Shown here piece after piece: positions 13,764-27,429 of a DNA stretch of 64,000 nt. This DNA is from Struthidea cinerea. Lineage: Eukaryota > Chordata > Aves > Passeriformes > Corcoracidae. The stretch's first letter is position 1. Every line of letters starts with the position of its first letter. The notes under the pieces are model-generated. The model saw only the letters and a list, made by a program, of their open reading frames with translations. It ran no database searches and had not been told where the DNA came from. The DNA lies in assembly GCA_013397865.1 (NCBI GenBank), contig VZTI01000613.1:387840-451839 (forward strand), read 5' to 3'. Made by a program: the position numbers and the translations under genes.

Positions 13764-15239
13764 CTGTGCCAAACAGTCCAGAGCAAGAATGCTCCTCACC
13801 ACCTTCCTGCAGCCTTCCTTTGGAACATCCATTTGGTTCAGTCAAGGGATATTGGCTTTCTAATATCTGTTAGAACTATTTGGGGGGGCTAGTAGATCCA
13901 TATATATCATATACATAAAATATTTTATTTTTGTGGAACTAAATGACTGTTGCAATCAAATTACAAAAGATGGGTCAACAACACATTGCTGAGGAAGCAT
14001 ATAGAAAGAAAACAGGCATTCTTCTTACAGAAAATACTCTATATAGTTAAAGAGTTGCTACAAATTAATGGCAAGCACATGGCTACAGATTATTTCTTCT
14101 ACTTCACTACAGAAAGATAAGAAATTATAAAAAAAATGTTTCCATTCCTCCAAGCTAGACAGAGGTTTTGTCTCAAGTTCATACGCACCAGTCATCTGGT
14201 GAAGGAGGATGAGTTCAAGATTCTGTTTTTCCCTAAATCTCCAGCATAAGCATGTTTGATACATGTCCATAAGGAATTTAAGTATAATACTTTTTAATGT
14301 TTCTCCCTCTCAACATCCTGAATTTTCAATCTAAGTAAGGGCATCAGATAATTTTATCCATCACAATTTGAAAGTGACCACATGTATCTATACTGTTGCA
14401 GTTAATAAAGTTTGAAAATCCAGTATCGCTTTTAAAATATGCTTTTCAAAAAGAAAACCAAACCCTTAAATGTTGTTTTTACCATTGCACTAGCCTTCAG
14501 TTTTCTAAGGTAAATGAGAACTTAGAAAGTAGTGTGCTGTATTTTCTCAGTTGAATTATATTTATAGACTTCCAGGCAGAGGGTAAGATTGCCCCCTTTT
14601 GGAATTTTTCAGAGTAACAGTCCAAATAAAGGACTGGGTGCAAAGCATTCCTAATCCCTACTCAAGATATGCATCTCATCAGGGATTATTTCTGCTTCAC
14701 ACTGTTGTGTTCTCATGTTACTGCGTATGTGGCTTCACATTCCTTATTAAAGCAACAGGCATGAAAGAATTCAACTGCTCTTGCCAGCAACCACAAAGGC
14801 ACAAAATCTAAAGTCAGATAAAGGTAAACATATGGAACATTCTGAGGAATGCAGTAGTAAAGATGGAACATATAGCTGAATTCTCCCCTTCTCTGCTCTG
14901 CAGGAAAAACTTTAGAGACAGTAATTTGTACTAAAGTGTCCCATAAAGTAGCATTCTCTAATGAAATTCACAGAGAGCATAGCATTCTAAATAACAAACG
15001 GAGCAACTGAAGTGCTGAAATCAATCAGGACCGTTCTTTTGATTCCAGATTTATTTAATATCAAACCCACCCTTGGTGTACTGATCTGGTGGTTGGGCTT
15101 TTTTTTTTTTAATTTGTCAGCTTTAACACCTAAATGGTGGTCGTTAATCAAGTGTATTAGTCCTTTAAAGAGATGATCATGACCACAGGCAGAACATGCT
15201 CAATAACGAGGAATCTGAATGGATATCTGTATTTTCATT

Positions 15240-15480
15240 AAAATCTTATTTTTATTATTACAGTGCCATAATGCCAAATATGTCAATAATTTGTTACTGA
15301 AAACAATGCAATTTAAGTAGTTAATAATTAGTTTTATATGCAAATGAACATCATTAATCTGTTACTTGACCTGTATCTTCTTCTAGTTTTAGAAAGCTAA
15401 TCTTTTTATAATGCACAATTAATTGCATTAATTTACACATTTTTGTTTCAAAACTTATTTCCCACTTAAAGCCCTTTCAA
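15240..15480. promoter_or_regulatory. possible conserved noncoding element with POU and homeodomain sites
   Basis: This block is dense in homeodomain core motifs (TAAT/ATTA), for example ttaataattag and aattaattgcattaat, and contains an octamer-type site (atgcaaat) near 15340. Such composition is typical of developmental enhancers near vertebrate regulatory genes, but conservation cannot be seen from one sequence. Confidence 0.25.
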
Positions 15481-18400
15481 TTACCAAATTCCATTCATTC
15501 TCATATGAACCTTGTGGATTAAAATCAGTAAAGAGTTTAAGCTAGAGAAATATATCAGTATGGCTTCAACTAGAAGTGGTTCAACACCAACTCTCCAAAC
15601 ATGGAGAGATCTCCAAATGGAGATAGACTGATAGACTGACATAAACCAGCAATAAAATAGAAATCAGAGACTATTAGTGGGAGCTACACTGATGTATCTC
15701 ATCATAGCTGAAACAAGACGTCTGCTCAAGCAAAGTAAGAAGGGCAGGCAGTCAGTGCACCACATCAGACACAGAGGAAAATAGAATATTTAAGCTGTGC
15801 AATTCTCTGAAGAACTCATTGCCCAAACTCTGTAGGCAGTATTAAATAACTCCATCCCATTCACCCGTTCCAGTCAGAGACACTAAGGAACACAACATTT
15901 AGTTTTCCATCCTATTACAATCAAGTTATATCACCAATGGCTATTGTCTTCCAATAACTCAAGTTTAGTTCAGTCAACTAAACCAAGATTAGAATAATTA
16001 ATAGGAAACAGCATACTCGAGTGTCACTACTGATTTTACACCCTACAGGACAATACTATAGAGCAGTGTTCATGTGGATGCTAAAAAAACATCACCTTGC
16101 CAATAAATTTCAATGCAAGTGCCTCAGGAATAGGTCATGTCACTCATATTTCAGTTTTAAAAATTTTAAAAAGCCATCAGCAACATTTTTTCCTGTGGTT
16201 AATATTTTAATATTCTTAATCTCTGAGATATCAAATTTATAAGAGTGATGAAAGTGATCCTTAGCCTTTACATATGTTTTATCTTCGCTTCACAGTGAGT
16301 CGATTATCACAATAAAGACGATTAGGTATTGCAAACTTTTATGTCTCCATAAAAAAGCTGAAGTCCCAGGTTTAGAGAGTGGAACTCGGAGTAAAATCCA
16401 CCATTACACATAAAGCACCAAGTGTAACAAGATGAACCGCAACGTAACTTTCCAGACTGTTTGCCCAAGCTGTTTAATGCCCTGTGTATTTCTGTTGAGG
16501 GAAAGTGAGAGCTTAAGTTGAATTATGTCCTTGCTGCTTTCAAAATACTTTAAACAGTTATTCAAACTGTAGCCAGTGTGTCATGCATTCCAATACAGAA
16601 TATAAGGATCTACGTATTTAGTGTCACTGTAATACTTTTACCTAGAGTTTTCCTTTTGGTGCTATGAAATTAATCATAAGGAAGGAATGCACATTCTGAT
16701 CATGTTAATTAGCTCACTGAATATGACTTCTAAAGAGATCACTTAATGAGTCCTCAAGGATGCTGAAAACCATTTTATTAAGAGAGATGCTTGGTTTCCT
16801 TTACTGACACATTCATTGGACCTAAAAAAGGCTGTAATTAAGTAGTCTGTAGCTGTCTTGATATCTATATATGGACAACGAAACCACTGCATAAGACACA
16901 CTCTAGATTCAATAACCACAGTTATAGCCACTGAAAAATACAAGGATAATGATAGAAGCAGAATAGTAATTTATGCTTTCAGAAGATATGAATTTGAACT
17001 TTTGAAGGCATGAATTTTACATATAAAGACATGAATCAGTGCTCTGGATTGCTGAGCTTAATTCTGTGTTTTTATTTTACCTCTTTGCACTTAATGAAGG
17101 ACACCAAGAAGCAACGCCAACTGATACAGAGTTTTGCTCATGATTGCAAAAGTGCTTAAAAAAATTGTTAAATGCAATAACCTTTTTAACTGCTCCCTTA
17201 GGCTAATAAAAAAATGCCTCTGGGTTTTACCATGGCTCAGAAATTTTTAGGATATGTTCTCATCTTTGCCATGTTTTGATTTAGATTCACCCCATTGTGC
17301 CACCAAGTCCCTTTCTCTGGACAGGGGCCTCAACACAGCCAAGGTCTTAATTCAGTTAGTCTGCTTGGGTGGGAGGTTGGCCAAACATCTCCACCTACTG
17401 CTGCCGTGAGGTCTTCTCTGCTCATTCTTCAACAGAACATGAGAAACAGGTTCCACCTGATTATAGGTCCAAATAAATGGTGCTCTTCACTCCTTTTCTG
17501 TGCTGTAAGGAAGGGTGGAAGGCATTGCATCTGAAACAAATCCAGCTTCACTGCACAGCCATTGTCACAAGAACAGTGGTACTTGTAGGACAGGTAGGAA
17601 TTCTGTTTGTTTATTCATTTAGAAGGAAAAAACCACTGCATCATTAGGAATCCATTCTGGAACCTGACCGAAGCACGCAAATGGGCTGATATAATGCCAC
17701 AGAATCTGAGCATGTGTAACAGAGAATGATTTGAAAACAAACTCTTTGTGAGTGTAGGAGAGAATGCTTATTATGTGCTTCCATAATCACATCTTTCATC
17801 CAAAATTAGACTATGTTGAGTAAATCCCAAAACAATTCATGACTTCTCTAGAACAATTCCCACACTTCCCAATTGTTCTTCAGGCAGCTCAAAGGCCATG
17901 TAGCACAGAATCTGCTGTAGGCTGCAGAATGTTTTAATCTGACTTTCTGGTGCGTTTCCACTCTGTTTTTTCAAAGTTGAAAACAGAGGATCCACTACTG
18001 GGCTCATGAATATATCCAAATGGTGGAGACTGGCTATAAGACATATCATAAAAGGATAGAAAGTTGTGTTTTAAATACAAAACTTTCTCGTGTCTATTAA
18101 ACATCAACACAGCTACCTTGCCTGTATTTTTTTCAGTATTCCCTGCATTTTTTCCAATACCTCTTAAAGAGGTCTAACAGTGTTTGCAACAAATCATATA
18201 ATCAGCTGGGCAATTTAAGCAGTACATTTGGGTTGCATAGCAGAAATTCTGCATAAGTGGGTGGGGAACATAGTAGAACAACACATCTGCTTAGTTTTTT
18301 TTATAAACTATAGGGAAGTTTTGCACTGATTCACAAATGATTTCCAGTCGATAAAATGTTGTTCACCTAAAAAGAAAACAAACTAAAATGTAGCTCTAAC

Positions 18401-20825
18401 TATTTGAAAAAGAATAAATTTACAATCAGTGTTTTCTGGTTGCTCTTTTCCTCTTCTCATCCTTGTCCAGCCACACATCAAACCAGTGCTGGCGAATACT
18501 GAGCCACACGAGCACTGGCTGCTGAAACAGTCAGAAGCATAAGAATGTTTCTCCAAGTTTAGTTCAAGTCTGTCACTTATGTCAGAATCACACACAAACA
18601 CATTTAGAAATATCATTATCCTGGCAATTCAAATGACCTCACAGACTGGAATCCTATTTTCAAAAATAGTGCCTGAAAAATATAATACTTTTTATAATAA
18701 ATTGATCTTTTCAAAGAGATTGAAACCCAGGCCTCCCTATTTCTTAGAGAGACATCATATTCCAGATGCATAATTTTTAATATTAAAATGGAGAAATTAA
18801 TTAGCTGTGTGATTTCAAAATACCTGGTCTCCCAATAAAAATATTCCACAAAGGTTTTTTGGTGCAGATATTTAATCTAATCTTTTCTTTGTTTTCATGG
18901 AGGATCTGGATTTTTCCCTGCATTATATGATTGCTTCAGATTACAATAAACCTTAAAAAAAACAGAACAAACCCCAAAACTATGAGGAAAAACTAAATGA
19001 AAAATAGTTTGCTAGTTTTGATCGTTTCAGTTCTGTAACAAACAAAGCTTTAAAGTCTCTGAAGTGTTTCTACAAGGCACATTCAGCGGCACATGGAACA
19101 CTGGAATTGGAGGTAAACACATCCCCAAACTTACCACCTACAGAAGGACCTTCCCTCCCTAACAGAGGTACTGAAAGGGCATTGACAAACATTGGAAAGA
19201 GCAAAGAGAGAGGGAAAGAATGGGTTCAAATTTTGGATAGAGCTTAGTTAATCTATTCAGTTGTGAGTTTAACCCTATCTGACCATCATTATTGATAATT
19301 TCTTTTTTTGATAAATACAGAGTCCACAAGAACAGTATTGCAATGATAATGAACAGTAGAACTTGCAATCAAAACAGTAGCAACTCCCAATTCTTTCACC
19401 TTAGAGAGTAATGAGTTTTCTACATCAAGCATTACTGAGTTTATGATTAACACAAAATTAACACAGCTGTTGTAAAAACCTTTTTATATGTATTCCACAG
19501 TTTCGCTGAATGCATTGATTTGTTCTATAGGTATACACTGAAATTAGTACACTGAAAAGTTTAGAGCTCAACATGAATTTGGCATGGACTAAACTCTGCA
19601 AAATATCCTAAAGACAGCTAACAGATAAAGATTCATACTACTTTGTATAGGAACTTTTTCAGTCATAAATCTGTGGGGAAATTTGTTGCCATTAAAACAA
19701 AAATCTGTCTTATTTTAGGGGGAGACCAAGTTTCTCCTAAAACCTAAAAAGAGCTGTAGTTTTTGGATTTCACAATAAAAATACCAAAACTGATTTGATT
19801 TTAGGGGAAAGGTTTTCTAGTCTGCCCTAATAATAGTGAAAATTCTCTGTCATCATTCAGTTTGGCTGAACAAGGAGCCCTCAATTTATTCTATAAATGC
19901 AGAAAATACTTGTAAGAACCTATATTTACAACATTTAATAGCATCATCCACTAACTCTACACTAGGAAAGCTGCAGGAACAATAAAGGCAAGAAGTGCAA
20001 GAGAGGGCCTGTTGAGATTAGCAGTAAAGGCTCAGTGTAATTGGACATGCCATCGCATTGAAAACAAAGGAAATGGGTATTAATTCCTCGGTGAATTACT
20101 GGCTACCTGTCTGTCATTGCTTGTATTGAGCTCAGTACAAAGTTTTAGGTAAGTTCTGTGGAAACTTTCCTTATCATCAGCTTAAAATCATCAAACTGTC
20201 TTTAAAAAAAGAAACCAGCACTACTTCATCCTGTATGTGGAAAGAGTACAGACAAGAATGTCATGCTACTTCCACGACAGTCAATTAAATTGTAGCAGGC
20301 ATGTGCAGGCCAAGTTTCTTCCATCAGAGAAGCAGTCGCCATGAGACTATTTAGTTACATGAATCACTATTTATCTAGAGCCTCTGACAAGATACAGTCA
20401 ACTCAAATTCTTTCAGAGAAGACAGACACATGCAAACTTATATCCCTCTTTTTCACTTCCAAAAGGCATCTTAATCAGTTTATGAAACAAGAAAAAAATC
20501 TAGCCCGTTGCAATGCCACATAAATGTTCTAAAAACCTGAAGTGCTGTTGCCATAGAAGGCACATGAGCTTTGAATCTGTTGCTAATGAACAGTGCTTGG
20601 AAAACATACTGAGAAATAATTGCAGGTTAATAACCAGGTTTCAGAAAATCCAAATGATCCTCTTTTATTCCATGTGTCATAGCAGTCTGAGTGTGGTAGT
20701 GCAATGCAACCTAATCCTAATTATCTTCCTTAATCTCCCATTGGTTGGAGTTGATTTGTTCTATTCAAAACTGGTCCCTAAAGTTTTTGCTAACTCCCAA
20801 AATTACTTATTCTTTAGTTATAACA

Positions 20826-20865
20826 AACACACACACACCCCCACGCCCCCACAGACACCCCTACC
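20826..20865 (+). repeat. CA/C-rich low-complexity tract
   Basis: A short run of ca dinucleotides grades into cccac and ccccac units. A second C-rich run follows at about 20904-20923. Confidence 0.7.
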
Positions 20866-21428
20866 TTTTTGCAGAGAATCAAAGGAAATAAGAACTTTTC
20901 CTTAACCCCCCCCGCCCCACCCTGGTTTGTCTTAGACTGTCATAAACTCTATGCACACTCATTCCAGGTTGCCAGTTTTTAGTACTGGGTTTGCTCATGT
21001 GTGAATGCAGGTAAGTTAACAACCTGCCATAAACTGGCTCTTGAAAAAAGCAGTAGAAATATAAACAGTTCCATGAAGAATTATGAACACCCGGTCTTAA
21101 ATATGATGATTACTTGGTTATAAGCACATCCCATTAAAGGGTATTGACCACACATCATAGTATCACTATACACTTGGTTTAAAACTCTAGCCTTTACTTG
21201 GAAGGCATAACAAAAGTGTTTTCTCCCCAATAAATATTTCAAATTCCATTCTTCTTATAAAATATTCTACGTATTTAGAGAACAGCAAAGAAATAATCTG
21301 TTCATACATCACATTAAACGAAATGCAATCTTCATTCTTCAAAGATGAAAAGTAGTGTCTAGAAATGCATGTAGTAATCTGCTCATCAGATAAGTGAACT
21401 GTTTAAGAAATTATTTGAGAATACTTAC

Positions 21429-21479
21429 ATACAGTGACTCCAGTTTGCTTTGCCCCTTTTCACTTCTGCTGTTATTCAG
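21429..21479 (-). CDS. candidate 17-codon exon, unassigned
   Basis: A 51-nt minus-strand segment with acceptor ccgtttgtttcag and donor TAT|gtaagtattc, both near consensus. It is phase 0 at both ends and reads LNNSRSEKGQSKLESLY, a Ser/Lys/Glu-rich stretch of the sort seen in linkers. No family is recognisable. Other phase-0 candidates on the same strand (24335-24403, 39576-39653) could join it without breaking the frame, but phase agreement among selected segments is weak evidence. Confidence 0.28.
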
Positions 21480-24142
21480 CTGAAACAAACGGTCTTTGAC
21501 GGTGTGCGTTTCCTCAGAGCTGCTCTGTCTGTCTGCAATTCCTGAGATGAACACTCTTCCAATAATTTATATCGCTATCAGAGTTCTCCTGCTCCCCGAG
21601 CAGAGGCAGCACGGCTGCTCTGTCATCTCCCACTTATTGAGCTTCTGCAGCAAAGAAACAATAGAGGGGAAACTGACAACTGATAGTGTCCATCTACTGA
21701 AGGAAAAGCAACCTGAGACCAGAAAGTAACATATTAGATGGTAAGGGTACACTGAAGTGTGTCATCTGTCCTCCAGTGGCATTTTGAACCCTCAGAAAAA
21801 CTGTAAAATACTGATCATAAGCTTGGGAGGGCACAACAACACTGGAAATGGATTTTAAAGCAATCATTCTTATGAACATCATGATATTTAAAAAGTGGAT
21901 GTTCCTTTAAAGTGAAATTATGTCTTAATAAAAGGAAAAATACTTTATGCAACTTTACCAGGAGAGCAGCAAAGGCTGAAATGCTCCTGACAGATACCAT
22001 GTTCCCTTCAATAAGTTAAATTACTCTGTTAATATTAGCACCATCATGGTGACAATTATGTTGCATGAGGCTTAGAAGCAGTGTAACTATTTAAATAATA
22101 AAATTTCTGTTTTGAAGGAATAACAGTAAATAATTCTGATATTCTGATGAAGGGCCATCTTTTTAACACAGTATCTTAAATTTATTCTAGTGTATGAGAT
22201 ACCTTAATTACAATAACTTCTGTGGGGAAACAAGTGAACAGATGAATTGTAACATGAATCTTCAAGGCAAGCTCTCCATCAAAAAGAGGTCTCCTCCTCA
22301 AAATTAATTTATACATGCAGCATGTATAGCTGGAAGAAGCAATGGAACATGGTGTGTCTTCTATTCCAGAGGGAAGGCAAAAAGCAAAGAGGAGAGTGAA
22401 GTAATTGCCACTTGGAGACCCTTTTAGAATGCAAAATGAAACAAGGTGTTAAGGCACACTCCAAATTGTGCTCAAGGCCCAGGGCAAAGGTCTTGGTCAG
22501 TGGACCTCACAGGAATTACAGTAGAACATGCAATAAATGAAGCCTTGAGAGCCCCAGCTGAAGCCTTTTCCAATTTTTTTTTGTCAGAAAATTCCCAAAC
22601 TGTTCCCATCACCAAGGGCAAGCCATACTGATGTCATGATACAAGGCAAGAGTCAATAAATATTTTCACATTTAGAATAAAATTATTTATTTAGAAGTTC
22701 ACAAGGTTCTTGAGACCTTCAGCCAAAGAAGTTGAAAAATTATATTCTGATTCATTTTAGCAATAGCCCACTGATAAAACTTGCAGAAATGTCAGGTCTA
22801 ACTTTCAGGAGTGATTCAGGCAGATTAGGCTTATAAATCACTTAGATGCATCTAAAATTTGTGCTTGAGATGAAGCCAATTTAAGGAAAGAATATATAAC
22901 TAAGTTTGTCTTAAACAAGCACTAAGTAATGTAACTAGGCTGGAAAATAACAGAGATGTGAATATTGCTTGTTGAAAAATTAGAAGGGATGACTATGGCA
23001 GGATTTCCTATGACTTTATGCAATCATAAGAATAAAATTAATGAGGCTACTTTTAAAGCAGCTGCTGTTTATAATGTTCCCCTTCAGATCGCCGCTTCTA
23101 AATCCCAGCCCAGACTGCAGCAGAGACCCTCTGCTGACACAAGAAAATTCTTGAGTCAGTATTTTCCTTCCCAGTCTTTCAGCTGACCTAAGCAGCTCCT
23201 AACACTTGCCAGGCTAAGATGACTCAGCACTACAGTTAGATAACATTTTTTTCATTTCTTCTTGAAGTTCAAATAATACACAGTCTTTCACTCCTTTCAA
23301 GTCTAACCTCAGCAGACAACTTTCAGCTCCCTGGTTCTCTGAAGCACCAATTATTCTGCTTTACTAAGGCTCAGACCAGAATGAGTCAGACATTGACATC
23401 CAAAGAAAGTAATGTCCTGCTGCATCTATCACTATGCAGGAAAACTCAGACAGAAATTCCAGGCTCCCATGCCTTTGTCATCCAACTGCATTCCTAAACA
23501 AAGTTGAGTTTTCCCTTTTCTGGCTTTTCCTGGAAGTCTACCAGCTGCAGCAGGCAATCCAGAACTGCTTTGCTGGGTACCAGACCAGACTCATTTACTG
23601 TTTTCATTAACCCTGGAGGCACAGTTTCTCAGGGCTCATTCAAAACCTCATATTCTCAAAATACAGTTACCAGAATTAGGGAGACACTAAACCTACTGAG
23701 ATAAGACCAAAATGGACATTCTCAATTTTCTGAGTCATTGTACATGTCCAAATGAAGGAAAACAAGTTCTGCCAGAGTTTTTGGTGGGTGTCCAATATTT
23801 TGGACCCGATCAACACCCACAGAGAATCTTCCACAGATTCAAAGTGGAATTACTGAAATGTGTATGAAGCAAATTTATATTATCAATTTCAACAGTCCCA
23901 CATAAGCCTAGTTTGTGCAAAGGTGCGTATCACCCACCTGCAGCATCACCTTTTTCAGGAGTATATTACCAACATTATGAAATCCCAAATCAATCCAACT
24001 TGGATATTTTCCCTGTAAATAAGAGCAATAATGGTTTTAGAATTTTAATTAGAATATCTAATCTTTCCACTTCATGAGCTGCATGATTCTACTTCAGAGA
24101 TGGGGGAATCAAGTCACAGGAAAGGTACTGGCTACATAAAAG
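21480..24142. other. noncoding, nothing recognised
   Basis: No repeat family, RNA gene or convincing exon was found. The short open frames on both strands overlap one another and lack coding character. Confidence 0.45.
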
Positions 24143-24215
24143 TACCCGGTAGCTCAGTGGCTTAAGGCTGGATTAGCACCTGAGTATTTGAATTTACCAC
24201 CCAGATCCTCACTAA
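24143..24215 (+). repeat. possible tRNA-derived SINE remnant
   Basis: The run ggtagctcagtggcttaag resembles the A box and D arm of a tRNA promoter, followed after tRNA-like spacing by ggattagcacctgag and a decayed B-box-like stretch (tatttgaattt). No intact cloverleaf can be folded, so it is not a functional tRNA; an old MIR-like SINE head is the likeliest reading. Confidence 0.3.
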
Positions 24216-24334
24216 CCAGCCTCTCCAGAGAGCTGACAGCCTCCAACTGCCCCATGCCAGTTACAGCTTCATCTCCAGCGGAGAAGCTCAACCCCAGCAG
24301 CCAATAACTGTGTGTACCTTCTGCAGGCACTTAC

Positions 24335-24403
24335 TGACTGCTGGGGCACCCGAGCAGAGCTGGCTGTTTTGGGCTGGTATTCACAGCTCCACCTGAGCAG
24401 ACT
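24335..24403 (-). CDS. candidate 23-codon exon, unassigned
   Basis: A 69-nt minus-strand segment with acceptor ggtgtactcaccag and strong donor TCA|gtaagtgcc. It is phase 0 at both ends and begins SLLRWSCEYQPKTASSARV. A second frame on the same strand is also open across it (part of 24331-24513). Local GC content is higher than in the flanks. Not recognised; it may be a pseudo-exon. Confidence 0.22.
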
Positions 24404-27259
24404 CTGGTGAGTACACCTGACAACACTGGCTCAGAGCGCGGCTGACACAAACACACAACACAAACAGCAAGAAATGGAGAGAAAGACTGGGTGTTATTAA
24501 TATAGGATTGCATTTTTCTAGGCTAATAAATACAGTGTCTGCTCATTCCTGTAGGTGTGTGGAAATCTCATTTCACAATGTCACATTCCTGAAGAGCACA
24601 ACTGGCATTATACAGATAATGCACTTTAAATACAACATGCATTTCCTTGTCATTTTGTAAATTAGACTGCAGCAGACTTAAGATAGAGAAAAGGTAATCC
24701 CATGGAATCCCTTCACTTCTGATGCTGGTATAGCCACCATCATTGCTGTCAAGCCAGACTAATTGCTTTGTTTTTGTGGACTCCTAGGTAATAACATACT
24801 TACAAATTTGGAAAAAATAACAACATTGACTGTACTGACTTTTGATCAATCACCACCTAGCCAGGAACGTCAGACCTATTAAGTGTCCCTTCTTTGCCAA
24901 AAATTAATGAACCAAAAATAGGTACCAGAGTTTGGAACCATCTCTGTCTAGCTGTAAATGCCACAGTCACACTGGAGGATGAGGAAAGGGGGAAAAGGAG
25001 TGAAAGAAGAAAGCAAAGGTTAGCAATAATTGCAGCACATTTTCTTTTTCTTCACTATTAAGTATGAGCAAATACTAGAACTCAGAGTGGCCAAAGTGAA
25101 AACAGGTCATTTTAGATTTTATTGGTCAAACATTCAAAGAGATTAAAATTTTGCAATGAACATTAAGTAGCTCTTTTTGTCCATCATTTCACATAGACAT
25201 GGAGTTGAACAGAAAAAGTCAGCCAAATGAACCAGCTTTTAATAAAACCTAATTCCCACCCCAAGCTTCTGAAACACTACAAATTAAGTCATAGTTTTCC
25301 TTCAAGTTTTTAATTTTTCAGATCCTCGTGAATTTTCATGAGACTATCCCAAAGTCTTTGATAAACTACTTCCTGCTGAAAAAATATCAAACAGACTTTT
25401 TGTATTACATTTAAAAGAAATATTCCAAAGTCTGAAAATACCACCAAGAAGCTTTAAAGTAATCCAAAGAGGTATGATTTTTTAATTGTCCAGATCTTAG
25501 CAAATTTTAGCAGTAACATATCTGTTGGTTTTGGTTTGGTTTTTTTAAAATTCAGTACTATTGCAGCCTCTTTTCCTTCTATTTCCCAAGATCTTTTGAC
25601 AACAATAAACTTACTTGATTTCCTTTTACAAAATGGTCAGATTGTCTCAAGACAATTAAAAGGAGCCATGCTGTTTGAAGTAACACTGCCATTATCCTGC
25701 TAATGAGCCCTTGTAATCCTGAGGTTATGGTAGGAGCAAAAGAACTTTAGTACAAACAATGACAGTCAGTCCCACAACATTTGAATGTGCCATGTCAGAA
25801 GAAAATTGCTAGAGGAAATTGCATGCATTAAGATTATATTCTTGAATCATTTGAAGGTGAATACCTTCAAAATAAATAAAAAGTCAAAAGCATTGCAGGT
25901 CTGCATTTCTCAGGTAAAAGGCTCAGACCATGAGCCATTCAGCCAGAATGGTTTAGGGTTCAAGCAAAGGCTCAAAACATAAATTTACAAGAGCCAAGAA
26001 AATAATTAGCATTTAGCTAATGTTTTATTTAAGAAGACATTAAATCTGAAAAATTTCAGAATGCCAATTTTGCACCCACTTTCCACACGCAGTGTCTTGC
26101 CTTTTCTATTTGAAATCACCATTAGATTTCCACATTTCTTTATAAATCTAAAAACTTAACAAATTTCAAAATACATTCTAGTGTGTTTTCTTTCAATATT
26201 GAAATTAGGAGGTGTATTAGCTAACCACTGTCCCACACCATGGCTAGTTCTTTCACAAACTGCGTGAAACAATATTTCTATTATTATATTCCTATAATGT
26301 TATAATATTTCTATTTTTATATTATTGTGTTGTGTACAAGTATATATAGGCAAAGCTACATTTATTCCAAGCCGCTGAGGGGTCACGTCACAGCTGCAGT
26401 GAGAGCTGAGGCTCTGGGATCCAAGGCCATGGGTGCCAAAGAGCCACCACACCCCAGGCCATGGGACCAGAGCATTAAATTTGAAATGCCACCTCAACTA
26501 TGAAACCTTTGCCTTTTCTCCATGTTACATTATGTAGTTGTTTCAGAGAGGTATTGAAATAAATATTTACACAATCAAAATAGCCCCATACACAAACATC
26601 CTCCTGTGTGGGGCTGCATAGAGGGTTTTCTGACTACATCCATTTTGGTCTCACTATCTTGGCCACTACGCCACTAGCATTATCTGGAACCTAATTTTTA
26701 AATGTGGCCATCACGTGGCTGAAGTTCAAAACTCCATCTTAAAATTTCAGCAGAGATTTTTGTGGAGGCTGGAGGAGTGTCTGTGCAGTCCCAGCTAACC
26801 CAGGAGCCCGCACAGCTTCCACCAACATCCACAGCCCCCAGCCCAGCCCTGCCCTGCCCTGCCCTGGATCCCATCCCAGGCTGCCCTCCAGCCCTGGGGA
26901 GGATCTGTGGGGAAGGAGTGCAGTAAAGAAGTCTGAAATCTGGCTCTATCACCATTAACCCCTCAAAAGACTCACTGCTGTCCCAAACAAATCCATTGGG
27001 CTGCTGAGGCCCTGCTAATTAATGTCCAGAAGAGCACGCTGCATTCCATGGGCTTACAGCTCCGTCCCTGGTTTCTGAGCTTTCTCACCTTCAGAATGAC
27101 ATTTTATTTTTGACAATACACCCCCTTTCTGCATCGCCCCTGCCTTTGCTTTACCCCATCACCTAGAGGAGACATTAAGTTGTACAAATACTTCAGAAAC
27201 TTACTGGAAATGTGGCCTGCCAGAAGGATTCCGCTCCCTGCACTCCAGCACATGCCTCA
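24404..27259. other. noncoding, partly GC-rich
   Basis: Mostly AT-rich, with a GC-rich patch at about 26740-27060 that includes a short GCCCT array. An AG/GT bounded minus-strand segment near 25610-25665 with a gtaagt donor was seen, but its acceptor is ambiguous. Confidence 0.4.
26846..26866 (+). repeat. GCCCT pentanucleotide repeat, four units
   Basis: Four consecutive gccct units stand in a GC-rich patch. Confidence 0.85.
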
Positions 27260-27429
27260 TGTGACAATAGTTTTGTCACCTTGTGTGAAGCAGTTTTCCC
27301 TCAGATGACAATAGTTTTCTCTCAGTGACAGCAGTTTTCCCTCAGATGACAGTAGTTTTCCCTCAGTGACAGCAGTTTTCCCTCAGGTGACAGATGTTTT
27401 TCCCTCAGGTGACAGCAGTTTTCCCTCAG
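27260..27429 (+). repeat. minisatellite, about eight units of 20-22 bp
   Basis: Units follow the pattern gtgacagcagttttccctca, with an extra g at some junctions. About eight are present: the first two are diverged, the last five nearly identical. The array ends at 27429 where ggtccgg begins. The gradient of similarity suggests expansion from the right side. Confidence 0.9.

Larger units (their letters stand above)
13764..21428. other. noncoding, with one enhancer-like AT-rich block
   Basis: No gene or interspersed repeat was recognised apart from the block at 15240-15480. Small AG/GT bounded segments, for example near 19120-19160 on the minus strand with a strong gtaagt donor, are too short to judge. 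Confidence 0.4.
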
